DNA from: Pusillimonas sp. UBA3987
GTDB lineage: Bacteria > Pseudomonadota > Gammaproteobacteria > Burkholderiales > Burkholderiaceae_B
Direction of reading: 5' to 3'
Assembly: GCA_002384935.1 (NCBI GenBank)
Contig: DGCD01000014.1
Location: forward strand, 62,001 to 126,000
Length of the DNA stretch: 64,000 nt
The first letter of the stretch is position 1. Every line of letters begins with the position of its first letter. The position numbers and the translations under genes are program-made. Below, piece by piece: positions 35,506 through 43,234 of the stretch. Under the pieces are notes generated by a model that saw only the letters and a list, made by a program, of their open reading frames with translations, was not told where the DNA came from and searched no databases.

Positions 35506-36293
35506 CTTTGCGCTCCTTTTGTCTTATTTTTCAAACTCACTATCGCTTCGCGCTCTATCAACAGCGCCAATAGTGCGGCGATATCGAACTCAACCGCTTC
35601 CAGCAGTTTGCTACTGAGTAGTCGTTGCTTAGCCTTTAATAAACAACGCGCCACATCAGCAGAAACAAAATCCAGGCAAACATCGTGACCAGGCCGGGTT
35701 AGCAATACATTCTGCGCCTGATACAAATCGACCTCCGAAAGCTGAACTTCACTTTCCGGCTGATGCGCAGACCAGATTGAAAGTATGGGGTAAGACGATG
35801 CCACGACTCGCACCGAGGGTGCCATTTCAATGAGGAAGGCGTCGCCACCTCCTTGTTCCGGATGCCCGGTTTCGTAATCCGCCAGACCCTGGCGCAAAGC
35901 CTGGGGGGCAATAGGCACATGGTCGGCACTGTGATAGGACGACAGCCAGGCGAACTCCAGGCGTGCCACGTCGGCTAAGTAAGGTAACGATGCCGCCGGT
36001 GCGAACCCACTGATGAAATCGGGGAACGTCTCGCCATACCAGGCCAGCACTGGAGTGCGGGGCGGCGACTGCACCACATAGTGCCGCGCCATGGCCCGAA
36101 AGAAATCCGTGCCGGTTAGTTGGGCCGTTACGGGAAACGTGTCGCTTAGCGCATTCAGCAACGACACCATGACATTGTTTCTATACACGTCGAAACGACG
36201 ACCCACGTTGCTACCGTTCCAGGCCATCAACCCAGTGGGCGTTGCTTGATTGGCATCCAGCAGGGCGCTGGAAAAGTCCGGATAAATGGTCAT
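35502..36293 (-). CDS. bufC: DUF2063 protein, partner of the MNIO enzyme (BufC)
   Basis: The 263-residue protein carries a DUF2063 domain in its N-terminal half (about residues 5-100: FSSALLDANQATPTGLMAWNG, RRFDVYRNNVMVSLLNALSDTFP). The ATG at 36293 gives this size and overlaps the DUF692 stop by four bases; the longer frame adds 49 unconserved residues. DUF2063 proteins recruit the peptide precursor to the DUF692 (MNIO) enzyme. The gene lies between its partners in the usual order. Confidence 0.87.
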   Translation of the reverse strand: MTIYPDFSSALLDANQATPTGLMAWNGSNVGRRFDVYRNNVMVSLLNALSDTFPVTAQLTGTDFFRAMARHYVVQSPPRTPVLAWYGETFPDFISGFAPAASLPYLADVARLEFAWLSSYHSADHVPIAPQALRQGLADYETGHPEQGGGDAFLIEMAPSVRVVASSYPILSIWSAHQPESEVQLSEVDLYQAQNVLLTRPGHDVCLDFVSADVARCLLKAKQRLLSSKLLEAVEFDIAALLALLIEREAIVSLKNKTKGAQR

Positions 36294-37132
36294 GGCCGTA
36301 TCCCGATTGATTCTTGCAACAACCGATTTGCATGTGCGGCTTCCGAACACAGCACCGATAACGGCGGAATGTTGCCATCGCGCTCCAACAAGGTGGGCTG
36401 GGGGCCGGTTAAGGTAAGTGCGTGCGCATACAAATTCCACACGGCCTGCGCCACTTCGGTATCGTGGCTATCAATTAAAAGGGGTGCGTCATTTCCGTCG
36501 GACTCTTCCGAAAAGCCGGCCAAATGTAATTCTTGCACTTCGTGCAGCGGCAAAGTGGCAAGATATTCATCACAACAGTGATTATGATTTTGACAGGTCA
36601 CATACACATTATTAACGTCCAGCAGCAAGCCACATCCTGTGCGCTGTACGACCTGGCGTATGAACTCGGGCTCACTGAAACCGGCATCGGCAAACTGCAC
36701 ATAGGTGGAAGGGTTTTCTATTAACATCTGCCTGCCCAGAAAGGTCTGAACCTGATCAATATGACGACACACACGGGTAAGGGTTTCAGACGTATAGGGA
36801 AGGGGCAGCAAGTCATTCAAAAACACGCCGTTGTGTCCCGACCAGGCCAAATGTTCAGAAAATAATGCGGGTTCGTAACGGTCCAGCAACTTTTTCAGAC
36901 GGGTTAAATGGTTCATATCGGGTACGGTTTCGCCCCCAATCGACAACCCCACACCGTGTACTGACAGCGAGAACTGTGCGCACAACCGTTCCAGCCAGGC
37001 ATGGTAAGGGCCACCCTCAACCATGTAATTTTCTGCATGTATTTCCAGAAAACCCACATCCGATGGCGACGCAAGCAAGTCGCGGAAATGCTCGGGCTTA
37101 AGCCCGAGCCCCGCTTTCGCCGGTAATTTCAT
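36290..37132 (-). CDS. bufB: DUF692 multinuclear non-heme iron oxidase (MNIO, BufB)
   Basis: The 280-residue TIM-barrel protein has the MNIO metal-ligand strings FLEIHAENYM, SVHGVGLSIGG, FSEHLAWSGH, LIENPSTYV, LLLDVNNVYV, HLAGFSE and LIDSHDTEV. MNIO enzymes bind two or three iron ions and modify cysteines in ribosomally made peptides; in bufferins they form thiooxazole rings that bind copper. It starts eight bases after the bufA stop with no separate ribosome site, so it is translationally coupled. The neighbouring DUF2282 precursor is its probable substrate. Confidence 0.92.
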   Translation of the reverse strand: MKLPAKAGLGLKPEHFRDLLASPSDVGFLEIHAENYMVEGGPYHAWLERLCAQFSLSVHGVGLSIGGETVPDMNHLTRLKKLLDRYEPALFSEHLAWSGHNGVFLNDLLPLPYTSETLTRVCRHIDQVQTFLGRQMLIENPSTYVQFADAGFSEPEFIRQVVQRTGCGLLLDVNNVYVTCQNHNHCCDEYLATLPLHEVQELHLAGFSEESDGNDAPLLIDSHDTEVAQAVWNLYAHALTLTGPQPTLLERDGNIPPLSVLCSEAAHANRLLQESIGIRP

Positions 37133-37140
37133 TACAAGTA

Positions 37141-37491
37141 TTAGCTTGCGCTACGCTTTTCTTCGAAAGCGCTTAGCTGCCCATGACCGGTGGGCGATGT
37201 GGGCGATGCCATTTTCTCGCAAGTTCCTTTGGGTACCAAAGACCAGGCGTTGCCTTGATAGTCCATTTTTGAGGTCCCCGCGCACGTAGTGCCCGGCCCG
37301 GCTTTGCAGTCGTTTTTTCCTTTCATCGCCACGCCGTAGCACTTCTCTTTTTCAGTCGCCTTGGCACCACCGTTCTGGTCGGCATAGGCAGGGCTTGCCG
37401 CCATGGCGCCGGCCAGCGTTAGAGCGGCCCCTAAAGCCAGGGCAAGAGAGGATTTAACGGATTTTGCAGGTTTGGTAAGGTTGGCATCCAT
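37141..37491 (-). CDS. bufA: DUF2282 bufferin precursor (BufA)
   Basis: The 116-residue protein has a 38-residue signal peptide (LALALGAALTLAGAMAASPAYA) and a short mature part with four cysteines: KCYGVAMKGKNDC, then TTC and GTC. This matches DUF2282 precursors, which are modified by the adjacent MNIO and exported to the periplasm to bind copper. The C-terminal 25 residues (after GTCEKM) are low-complexity. AAGGAG lies seven bases before the ATG, and the two-box ECF-type promoter is at 37537-37562. Confidence 0.88.
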   Translation of the reverse strand: MDANLTKPAKSVKSSLALALGAALTLAGAMAASPAYADQNGGAKATEKEKCYGVAMKGKNDCKAGPGTTCAGTSKMDYQGNAWSLVPKGTCEKMASPTSPTGHGQLSAFEEKRSAS

Positions 37492-37536
37492 GTGCTGTCT
37501 CCTTTGGGGTTGAAAAAACGTTGTTCTTGCCCTTTT

Positions 37537-37562
37537 GTCGGAAACCAGCCCTTGTTCTTACA
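37537..37562 (-). promoter_or_regulatory. Candidate ECF-sigma promoter of the bufferin operon
   Basis: On the minus strand, TGTAAGAA (37562-37555) is followed after 14 bases by CGAC (37540-37537), with GTTTCCGAC at the downstream box. The same layout, TGTAAGAA-N14-CGAC with GTTTTCGAC, lies before the broken ECF sigma gene at 41426-41451. The predicted start would leave a 5-prime leader of about 40 bases to the bufA ATG. The two boxes look like -35 and -10 elements of an extracytoplasmic-function sigma factor. Promoter function is inferred from this repeat. Confidence 0.65.
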
Positions 37563-37599
37563 GATCACCACCCGAAAAACACAAATAATTTGTAAATTA

Positions 37600-39753
37600 C
37601 TAACGCCCTCGCCGCCACGCGTGATACTTTTCCAGCCAGCGCAACACGCCTTGCGGCGCATGTGCCTTTTTCCATTCGCCGGCTGCGTATTTGTTCGCCT
37701 CGGTCCAGCCGGGGTAGGCATGAATCGCACCCAGAATTTTATTCAGCCCTAAACCATGTTTCATGGCCAACACAAACTCGGCCAGTAAATCGCCTGCGTG
37801 GTCGCCCACAATGGTCACGCCCAGGATCCGATCCTTCCCCGGCACCGTGAGCACTTTCACGAACCCGCCCGTTGCACCATCCACAATGGCACGGTCCAGT
37901 TCCGCCATGGGAAAATGCGTTACTTCGTAGGACACACCTTTCGCGTTGGCATCTTGCTCACTTAAACCCAACCGCGCCACCTCGGGGTCGGTGTAGGTTG
38001 TCCAGGGCATGAATCGGTAATCGACCTTGAAGCGCTTAAAATGCCCGAACAACGCGTTCACGGCGGCATACCATGCCTGGTGCGCGGCGGCATGGGTAAA
38101 CTGAAATGGGCCGGCCACATCGCCTACGGCGTAAATATTGGGGTGCAAGGTTTCCAGGTATTCGTTCGTGGCAATCACCCGGTGGGTTTCAATGCCCAGG
38201 GCTTCCAAGCCATAGCCCTCCAGTCGGGCCTGGCGGCCCACCGCGCACAACAGCACATCGAACGGCACCGCTTCTTCGTTGCCGTTGCGCTGCACCACCA
38301 GTACTTTTTGCTGACCCTGCTTTTCACAACGCACGGCTTTGGTATCCGTCATCAGCAGCACGCCTTCATTCTGCAACGTTGCGCTGATATGTTGCGCCAC
38401 ATCGGTATCTTCGCGCGCCAAAAGCCGTTCACCCATCTCCACAATGGTCACGGCAGAGCCCAAACGGGCAAAGCTTTGTGCCAACTCACAACCAATCGGC
38501 CCGCCGCCTAAAACCACCAACCGCGACGGCGGCGTATCCATTTCGGCAAACGCCGACCACAACGTATCGCTGGTAACGTAACCGGTGTCCTCAATACCCG
38601 GCAGGGGCGGCACAATGGGCCGGGCGCCCGTTGCCAGAATCACCGACCGGGTGGTGAGGGTTTGGGTGCTGCCATCGCGGCATTCAATTTCAACTGTCCA
38701 CGGGTCGCGCAGGCGCGCATAGCCCTGTATCACTTCCACACCCAGCCCGGTGTAACGCTCGATGCTGTCGTGCGGTGCCACGGCTTGAATGACCTGATGA
38801 ACCCGCTGCATGACCTTGCGAAACGAAAACTCGAATGGCGCGGGTTCCAACCCGAACTGGTCGGCGTGCCGCATTTGATGTGCGACTTTCGCACTTTTGA
38901 TTAACGCTTTGCTGGGAACACAACCATAGTTCAGGCAATCGCCGCCCATTTCATGGGCCTCAACGAGTGTGACCTTTGCCTTTACGGCTGCCGCGATATA
39001 AGCCGAAACCAAACCGCCCGCACCGGCGCCAATGACGATTAGATTCCGGTCATACTTCTTGGGCGGTGTGTACTGGGCACGCTGCTTACGCCGCCTTATC
39101 CAGGCAAGTATTTTCTTCGTTAGCAAAGGAAAGACACCCAGCAACGCAAATGACCCTAACAACGAAGGCGACATAATGTCGCCCAACGCATTCACCTGCG
39201 CCAGTTGCGTGCCGGCATTCACGTACACCACCGTCCCGGCCAGCATTCCCACCTGACTCACCCAATAGAAGGTGCGGGCAGGCATAGGCGTTAAGCCCAT
39301 GAGCAGGTTAATAACAAAAAAGGGGAAAACCGGCACCAACCGAAGGGTAAACAGATAAAACGCGCCCTCCTTTTCAACCCCTTTGTTCAAGGCCTGTAAG
39401 CGCCGGCCAAAACGCCGCTGAACCGTATCGCGAAGCAAATAACGCGCCACCAGGAAGGCCAACGTGGCCCCGATTGTGCTGGCAAACGAGACCAGCACCA
39501 CACCCCAGAACAAACCAAATAATGCGCCACCGGCCAGCGTCATGATGACGGCACCTGGCAACGACAATGCGGTGACCACCACGTAAACGGCGAAATAAAC
39601 AGCCCCCACCAAAACAGGTTGCTCGGCACGCCACGCCTCAAACTGCGCCATCCCCGCTTTCAGGTTATTCAACGTAAGAAACTGCTGAAGATCGAATGCA
39701 AAAAACGCAACAACCAACGCCACAAGCAAAATAACCAGCAAGATCTTTTTCAT
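37600..39753 (-). CDS. Fusion of a VTT/DedA-type membrane domain and a pyridine nucleotide-disulfide oxidoreductase
   Basis: The 717-residue protein joins an N-terminal TVP38/TMEM64 (VTT) membrane domain (about residues 1-220, with TALSLPGAVIMTLAGGALFG) to a complete flavoprotein disulfide reductase (about 235-717). The latter has the FAD motif GAGAGGLVSAY, redox-active C273 and C278 in GGDCLNYGCVPSK, and a C-terminal IHAYPGWTEAN in place of the usual His-Pro segment. It resembles mercuric reductase and dihydrolipoamide dehydrogenase. It should sit in the inner membrane with the reductase in the cytoplasm. The radical SAM gene lies 22 bases upstream, so the two probably form one unit. Confidence 0.9.
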   Translation of the reverse strand: MKKILLVILLVALVVAFFAFDLQQFLTLNNLKAGMAQFEAWRAEQPVLVGAVYFAVYVVVTALSLPGAVIMTLAGGALFGLFWGVVLVSFASTIGATLAFLVARYLLRDTVQRRFGRRLQALNKGVEKEGAFYLFTLRLVPVFPFFVINLLMGLTPMPARTFYWVSQVGMLAGTVVYVNAGTQLAQVNALGDIMSPSLLGSFALLGVFPLLTKKILAWIRRRKQRAQYTPPKKYDRNLIVIGAGAGGLVSAYIAAAVKAKVTLVEAHEMGGDCLNYGCVPSKALIKSAKVAHQMRHADQFGLEPAPFEFSFRKVMQRVHQVIQAVAPHDSIERYTGLGVEVIQGYARLRDPWTVEIECRDGSTQTLTTRSVILATGARPIVPPLPGIEDTGYVTSDTLWSAFAEMDTPPSRLVVLGGGPIGCELAQSFARLGSAVTIVEMGERLLAREDTDVAQHISATLQNEGVLLMTDTKAVRCEKQGQQKVLVVQRNGNEEAVPFDVLLCAVGRQARLEGYGLEALGIETHRVIATNEYLETLHPNIYAVGDVAGPFQFTHAAAHQAWYAAVNALFGHFKRFKVDYRFMPWTTYTDPEVARLGLSEQDANAKGVSYEVTHFPMAELDRAIVDGATGGFVKVLTVPGKDRILGVTIVGDHAGDLLAEFVLAMKHGLGLNKILGAIHAYPGWTEANKYAAGEWKKAHAPQGVLRWLEKYHAWRRGR

Positions 39754-39775
39754 TTATGAGGCCTTTTATGCACCG

Positions 39776-40726
39776 CTATAACGCGCCGCCGCAGCTACTT
39801 CCCTGGCCCGCCGTACACCCGTAACAATGATCGGCCACAGAAATGGCGTTGCCGTTCAAATCGGTTTCAAGCATGTCGCGTAAATGGCGATGCGCCCCCG
39901 GTACAGGCAGCGACAACTGCTGGTTGAAATCGCAGTCGTACAAAAAGCCTTGCCAATCCACGCTGACCGTTGAGCGACACATGACGCTTTCCAGGTTCTG
40001 CGCCTGGTAATTGTCTTTCAGCAATTGCATGTAATCCCGAAAACGGCCTTTTGAGATCAGCATGGAACCAAATCGTTTAATCGGCATGTTGGCCAACGTG
40101 AACAGGTTGTTGAAAACAATGCCGAAATGCGCGTTCAGTTCGCGCTTGTAATCGGCCTCCAAAGCCTGTTGATCCGGCGGCAGCTGCGGCCCCTGGGGGT
40201 TATAAACCAGATTCAGCACCCGACCGCTACCCGGATGCCCATAACCCAGCGCGTTCAATTGTTGCAAGGCGGCAATGCTTTTACCAAACACCCCGTCTCC
40301 CCGCTGCTTATCGACGTTCTCAAGGGAATAACAGGGCAGCGACGCTACGATCTCAACGTTATGTGCGGCCAAAAATTCAGCCAGACCTTCCTGACCGGGC
40401 TCGAACAGAATCGTCAGGTTACAGCGGTCGATCACCTTTACACCCGCACTCGATGCAGCAGCGACCAAGTGCCGGAACTGCGTGTGCAGCTCTGGCGCCC
40501 CCCCTGTCAGATCCAACGTATCAATCTGTCGGGCCACCAACACCGGCACAATCAAATCAAGAGTCTTGGCATCCATCATTTCCCAGCGGTTGGGCCCGGC
40601 ATTCACGTGGCAATGCACACAGCTTTGATTGCATTTGTAGCCCAGATTCACCTGCAGGGTGTCAATGACGCGTCGCTCAATGGCGGGAAAATCCGTTGTC
40701 TTCAATAGCGGTATCGTTTCATGCAT
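39776..40726 (-). CDS. arsS: ArsS-type radical SAM enzyme
   Basis: The 316-residue protein is a radical SAM enzyme with C32-x3-C36-x2-C39 (KCNQSCVHCHVNAG) and the SAM-binding TGGAPELH. The C-terminal half is the DUF3641 domain and ends CYGCTAGQGSSCGGAL. This is the ArsS (arsenosugar biosynthesis) / TIGR04167 family. The ATG at 40726 has GGAG upstream and overlaps the anti-sigma stop by eight bases (ATGCATGA). No arsenic methylase (ArsM) is nearby, so arsenosugar synthesis is not certain. It may modify another thiol compound. Confidence 0.85.
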   Translation of the reverse strand: MHETIPLLKTTDFPAIERRVIDTLQVNLGYKCNQSCVHCHVNAGPNRWEMMDAKTLDLIVPVLVARQIDTLDLTGGAPELHTQFRHLVAAASSAGVKVIDRCNLTILFEPGQEGLAEFLAAHNVEIVASLPCYSLENVDKQRGDGVFGKSIAALQQLNALGYGHPGSGRVLNLVYNPQGPQLPPDQQALEADYKRELNAHFGIVFNNLFTLANMPIKRFGSMLISKGRFRDYMQLLKDNYQAQNLESVMCRSTVSVDWQGFLYDCDFNQQLSLPVPGAHRHLRDMLETDLNGNAISVADHCYGCTAGQGSSCGGAL

Positions 40727-40940
40727 CGCGGTCTCCGGTATTGCTCTGTTCTTGGGGAATAGGGGCGTCTCCGTTGGCGTACTGATCCGATGCAGCACGC
40801 AACACGCTCATTTGCCGCCCAAAATTGCGGCACCCCGAACACATCATGACATGAATCTTCAGACTCACGCGATCAGCCAGCGGCAGTTCGCGATCCAGCG
40901 ACTCCGACAGCAACTGGGTAGCTTCCCGGCAATTCAACAT
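40719..40940 (-). CDS. Zinc-finger anti-sigma factor (zf-HC2)
   Basis: The 73-residue protein has the zinc-finger pattern MLNCREATQLLSESLDREL with H29 and the C34-x2-C37 pair (HVMMCSGCRNFGRQ). This is the short anti-sigma domain found next to ECF factors. Its ATG lies within the end of the sigma gene (ATGTTGA overlap), so they form one unit. The gene looks intact although its sigma partner is broken. It would have held the sigma factor inactive until a signal arrived. Confidence 0.8.
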   Translation of the reverse strand: MLNCREATQLLSESLDRELPLADRVSLKIHVMMCSGCRNFGRQMSVLRAASDQYANGDAPIPQEQSNTGDRDA

Positions 40941-41388
40941 GGCTTTTCACCTTCCAAAAACCAAGTGTTCTCCAAACACTCGCGCAACCGCAATCTGGCC
41001 CGGTACAACACCACATGCAAATTGCTGGTTGTCATTTTTAAAACGTCACAAATTTCCACACTGTCCATTTCCAGAAATTCGCGCATCGTAAACACGCGCG
41101 CTTGCTGGTCGGGCAGGCCGTGCAAACAGGCCTCGAAGACCATCCAGAACTGCGCATTGCGCAAATCCTCCAACGGCTGGGCCCAGGCAACCTTTTCAGA
41201 ATGCCGAATACCCAGGTTTTCAGCGCTGAACGTTGCTCGAATGAGCGCACATTTTTCAATGCACCGGCCAACGCCTCTTGAACTGCATCCTCTGCGGCGG
41301 CGTCATCCTGCAGATGCAGCATCGCGAACTTCAGCATTTGACTGCGTAAGTTGCGTAGAAAAACCGGATCGGACAAGTCTGACTTCAT
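40934..41388 (-). pseudogene. ECF sigma-70 factor disrupted by an out-of-frame internal deletion
   Basis: The first part (from ATG 41388) encodes an ECF sigma region 2: MLKFAMLHLQDDAAAEDAVQ, then ALKTWVFGILKR. Directly after that string, the frame that makes sense changes. The other frame carries VAWAQPLEDLRNAQFWMVFE, CLHGLPDQQARVFTMREFLE, and MTTSNLHVVLYRARLRLREC, a sigma region 4. In the family (Sig70_famx1, TIGR02943-type), tens of residues lie between these parts. So the segment with the end of region 2.4 and the linker is missing and the frame is shifted. The remaining first frame stops at 41038. The gene most likely makes no working sigma factor. Confidence 0.78.
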
Positions 41389-41425
41389 CTGGTTTGGTCA
41401 TTCAAAAGACAGTTGAACAAGATTA

Positions 41426-41451
41426 GTCGAAAACGACGCTGCTTTCTTACA
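41426..41451 (-). promoter_or_regulatory. Candidate ECF-sigma promoter of the broken sigma operon
   Basis: On the minus strand, TGTAAGAA (41451-41444) and CGAC (41429-41426) are separated by 14 bases, with GTTTTCGAC at the downstream box. The spacing is identical to that before bufA (37537-37562). ECF factors commonly transcribe their own genes from the promoter they recognise. The sigma ATG is 38 bases downstream of the -10-like box. Confidence 0.6.
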
Positions 41452-41562
41452 AACTTTTCACCGGCGACCTCCCTTTACCGCCACGCGTTTTGACAGCGTT
41501 CGCGTTCAAACACTTTCACGCTTTACAATCAAGGGTTTACACCCTCGAGCAAATTACACCGG

Positions 41563-43173
41563 ATGTCAGCATTACCTATACCCCAAGAAGTCGCCCGCCG
41601 CCGCACTTTCGCCATTATTTCCCACCCCGATGCCGGTAAAACCACGCTCACCGAAAAGCTCCTGCTGTTCGCGGGTGCCATTCAGATTGCCGGGGCAGTC
41701 AAAGGGCGAAAGTCGTCGCGACATGCTTCTTCCGACTGGATGGACATTGAAAAACAACGCGGTATTTCCGTGGCCTCATCGGTGATGCAGATGGAGTACC
41801 GCGACTGCGTCATCAACCTGCTCGACACACCCGGCCACCAGGACTTTTCCGAAGATACTTACCGTGTACTCACCGCAGTGGATGCCGCATTGATGGTCAT
41901 CGACGGCGCGAATGGGGTTGAACCGCAAACCCTCCGCCTGTTACAAGTGTGCCGCGCACGCAACACGCCCATTATCACCTTCATCAACAAGTTCGACCGC
42001 GAAGTTCAGGAACCGCTGAACCTGCTTTCAGAAATTGAAGATCACCTGGGCATGGACGCCATTCCATTCTCCTGGCCGGTCGGTATGGGGCGCCACTTTG
42101 GCGGTGTATTTGATATCCGGCGCGACCGCATGCGTGTGTTCCGTGCGGGCGAGGAACGTCGCACCGAAGGTGACGAACTGATCAACGGCATTAACAACCC
42201 CGATATCGCTTCCCGTTTTGGCACCGATTTCGACAAGGCCCGCGACGAGATCGACCTGATTACCGGCGCAGCGCCCCCATTCAACCCGGATGCCTTCCTG
42301 AACGGACGTCAAACCCCTGTTTTTTTTGGTTCCGCCATCAATAACTTCGGTGTCCAGGAGGTTTTGGATGCGCTGGTTGATCTGGCGCCGCCCCCTGGGC
42401 CACGCGAAGCACTGGAGCGCAAAGTTCAACCCGACGAAACCAAGTTCAGCGGTGTGGTGTTCAAGGTTCAGGCCAATATGGATCCGGCTCACCGCGATCG
42501 CGTGGCCTTTGTGCGCGTCAGTTCCGGCATTTTCAATCGCGGCATGCGCCTGAAGGTAGCGCGCACCGGCAAGGAAATTCGCCTCAATAATGTCGTGTCG
42601 TTTTTATCGCAACGGCGCGAATTGGTTGAAGAGGCATTTGCCGGCGACGTAATCGGGATTCCCAACCATGGGGTGCTGCACCTGGGCGATGTACTGACCG
42701 AAGGCGAGAAGCTGCAATTTACGGGGCTGCCGTTTTTTGCGCCGGAACTGTTCCAGGCCGTCGAGGTCAAAGATCCTTTGCGTACCAAGCAATTGCGTAC
42801 CGGCCTGACGCAACTGGGCGAAGAAGGCGCTATCCAGGTGTTCCGGCCCGTCGCGGCAGGCGGCGCGTTATTGCTGGGTGCGATTGGTCAACTACAGTTC
42901 GAGGTTGTGGCACAGCGGTTGAAATCAGAATACGGGGTTGATGCCCGAATGATGCCATCGCGCTACAACCTGGCTCGCTGGGTTACCGCCCCGGATCGTA
43001 AAATTTTGCAAAAGTTTCTCGACGGCAATGCGGCCAACATTGCGTATGATGTGGTCGAAGCGCCCGCCTTTCTGGCCAGTTCACCCGCGCAACTGCGCGT
43101 CGTGCAGGAGTTGTATCCGGATGTCACGTTCCACGCGATGCGTGAACACGGTGGCCAGGTTTTCTCCAGCTAG
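41563..43173 (+). CDS. prfC: Peptide chain release factor 3
   Basis: The 536-residue GTPase has G1 SHPDAGKTT, G2 RGISVASSV, G3 LLDTPGHQDFSEDT, G4 INKFDRE and the RF3 C-terminal domain ending with HAMREHGGQVFSS. RF3 removes RF1 and RF2 from the ribosome after termination. Length is normal (E. coli about 529). It is divergent from the broken sigma gene. Confidence 0.97.
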   Translation: MSALPIPQEVARRRTFAIISHPDAGKTTLTEKLLLFAGAIQIAGAVKGRKSSRHASSDWMDIEKQRGISVASSVMQMEYRDCVINLLDTPGHQDFSEDTYRVLTAVDAALMVIDGANGVEPQTLRLLQVCRARNTPIITFINKFDREVQEPLNLLSEIEDHLGMDAIPFSWPVGMGRHFGGVFDIRRDRMRVFRAGEERRTEGDELINGINNPDIASRFGTDFDKARDEIDLITGAAPPFNPDAFLNGRQTPVFFGSAINNFGVQEVLDALVDLAPPPGPREALERKVQPDETKFSGVVFKVQANMDPAHRDRVAFVRVSSGIFNRGMRLKVARTGKEIRLNNVVSFLSQRRELVEEAFAGDVIGIPNHGVLHLGDVLTEGEKLQFTGLPFFAPELFQAVEVKDPLRTKQLRTGLTQLGEEGAIQVFRPVAAGGALLLGAIGQLQFEVVAQRLKSEYGVDARMMPSRYNLARWVTAPDRKILQKFLDGNAANIAYDVVEAPAFLASSPAQLRVVQELYPDVTFHAMREHGGQVFSS

Positions 43174-43234
43174 TGCGCGATGTTTCGTTCAACGCTTTAT
43201 ACTTGGAATCGTGTTCCATAACCCGAGGGTTTAA

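Noticed and set aside
41038..41388. 116-residue frame as an intact small sigma factor
   Set aside because: The last 50 residues are frame-shifted nonsense (LPGPSRWRICAM onward) and region 4 is in another frame; it is a fragment.
40659..41426. 255-codon plus-strand frame across arsS, the anti-sigma and the sigma gene
   Set aside because: It lies antisense to recognisable genes and has a low-complexity, Arg/Ser-rich translation without motifs; it is a GC-driven shadow.
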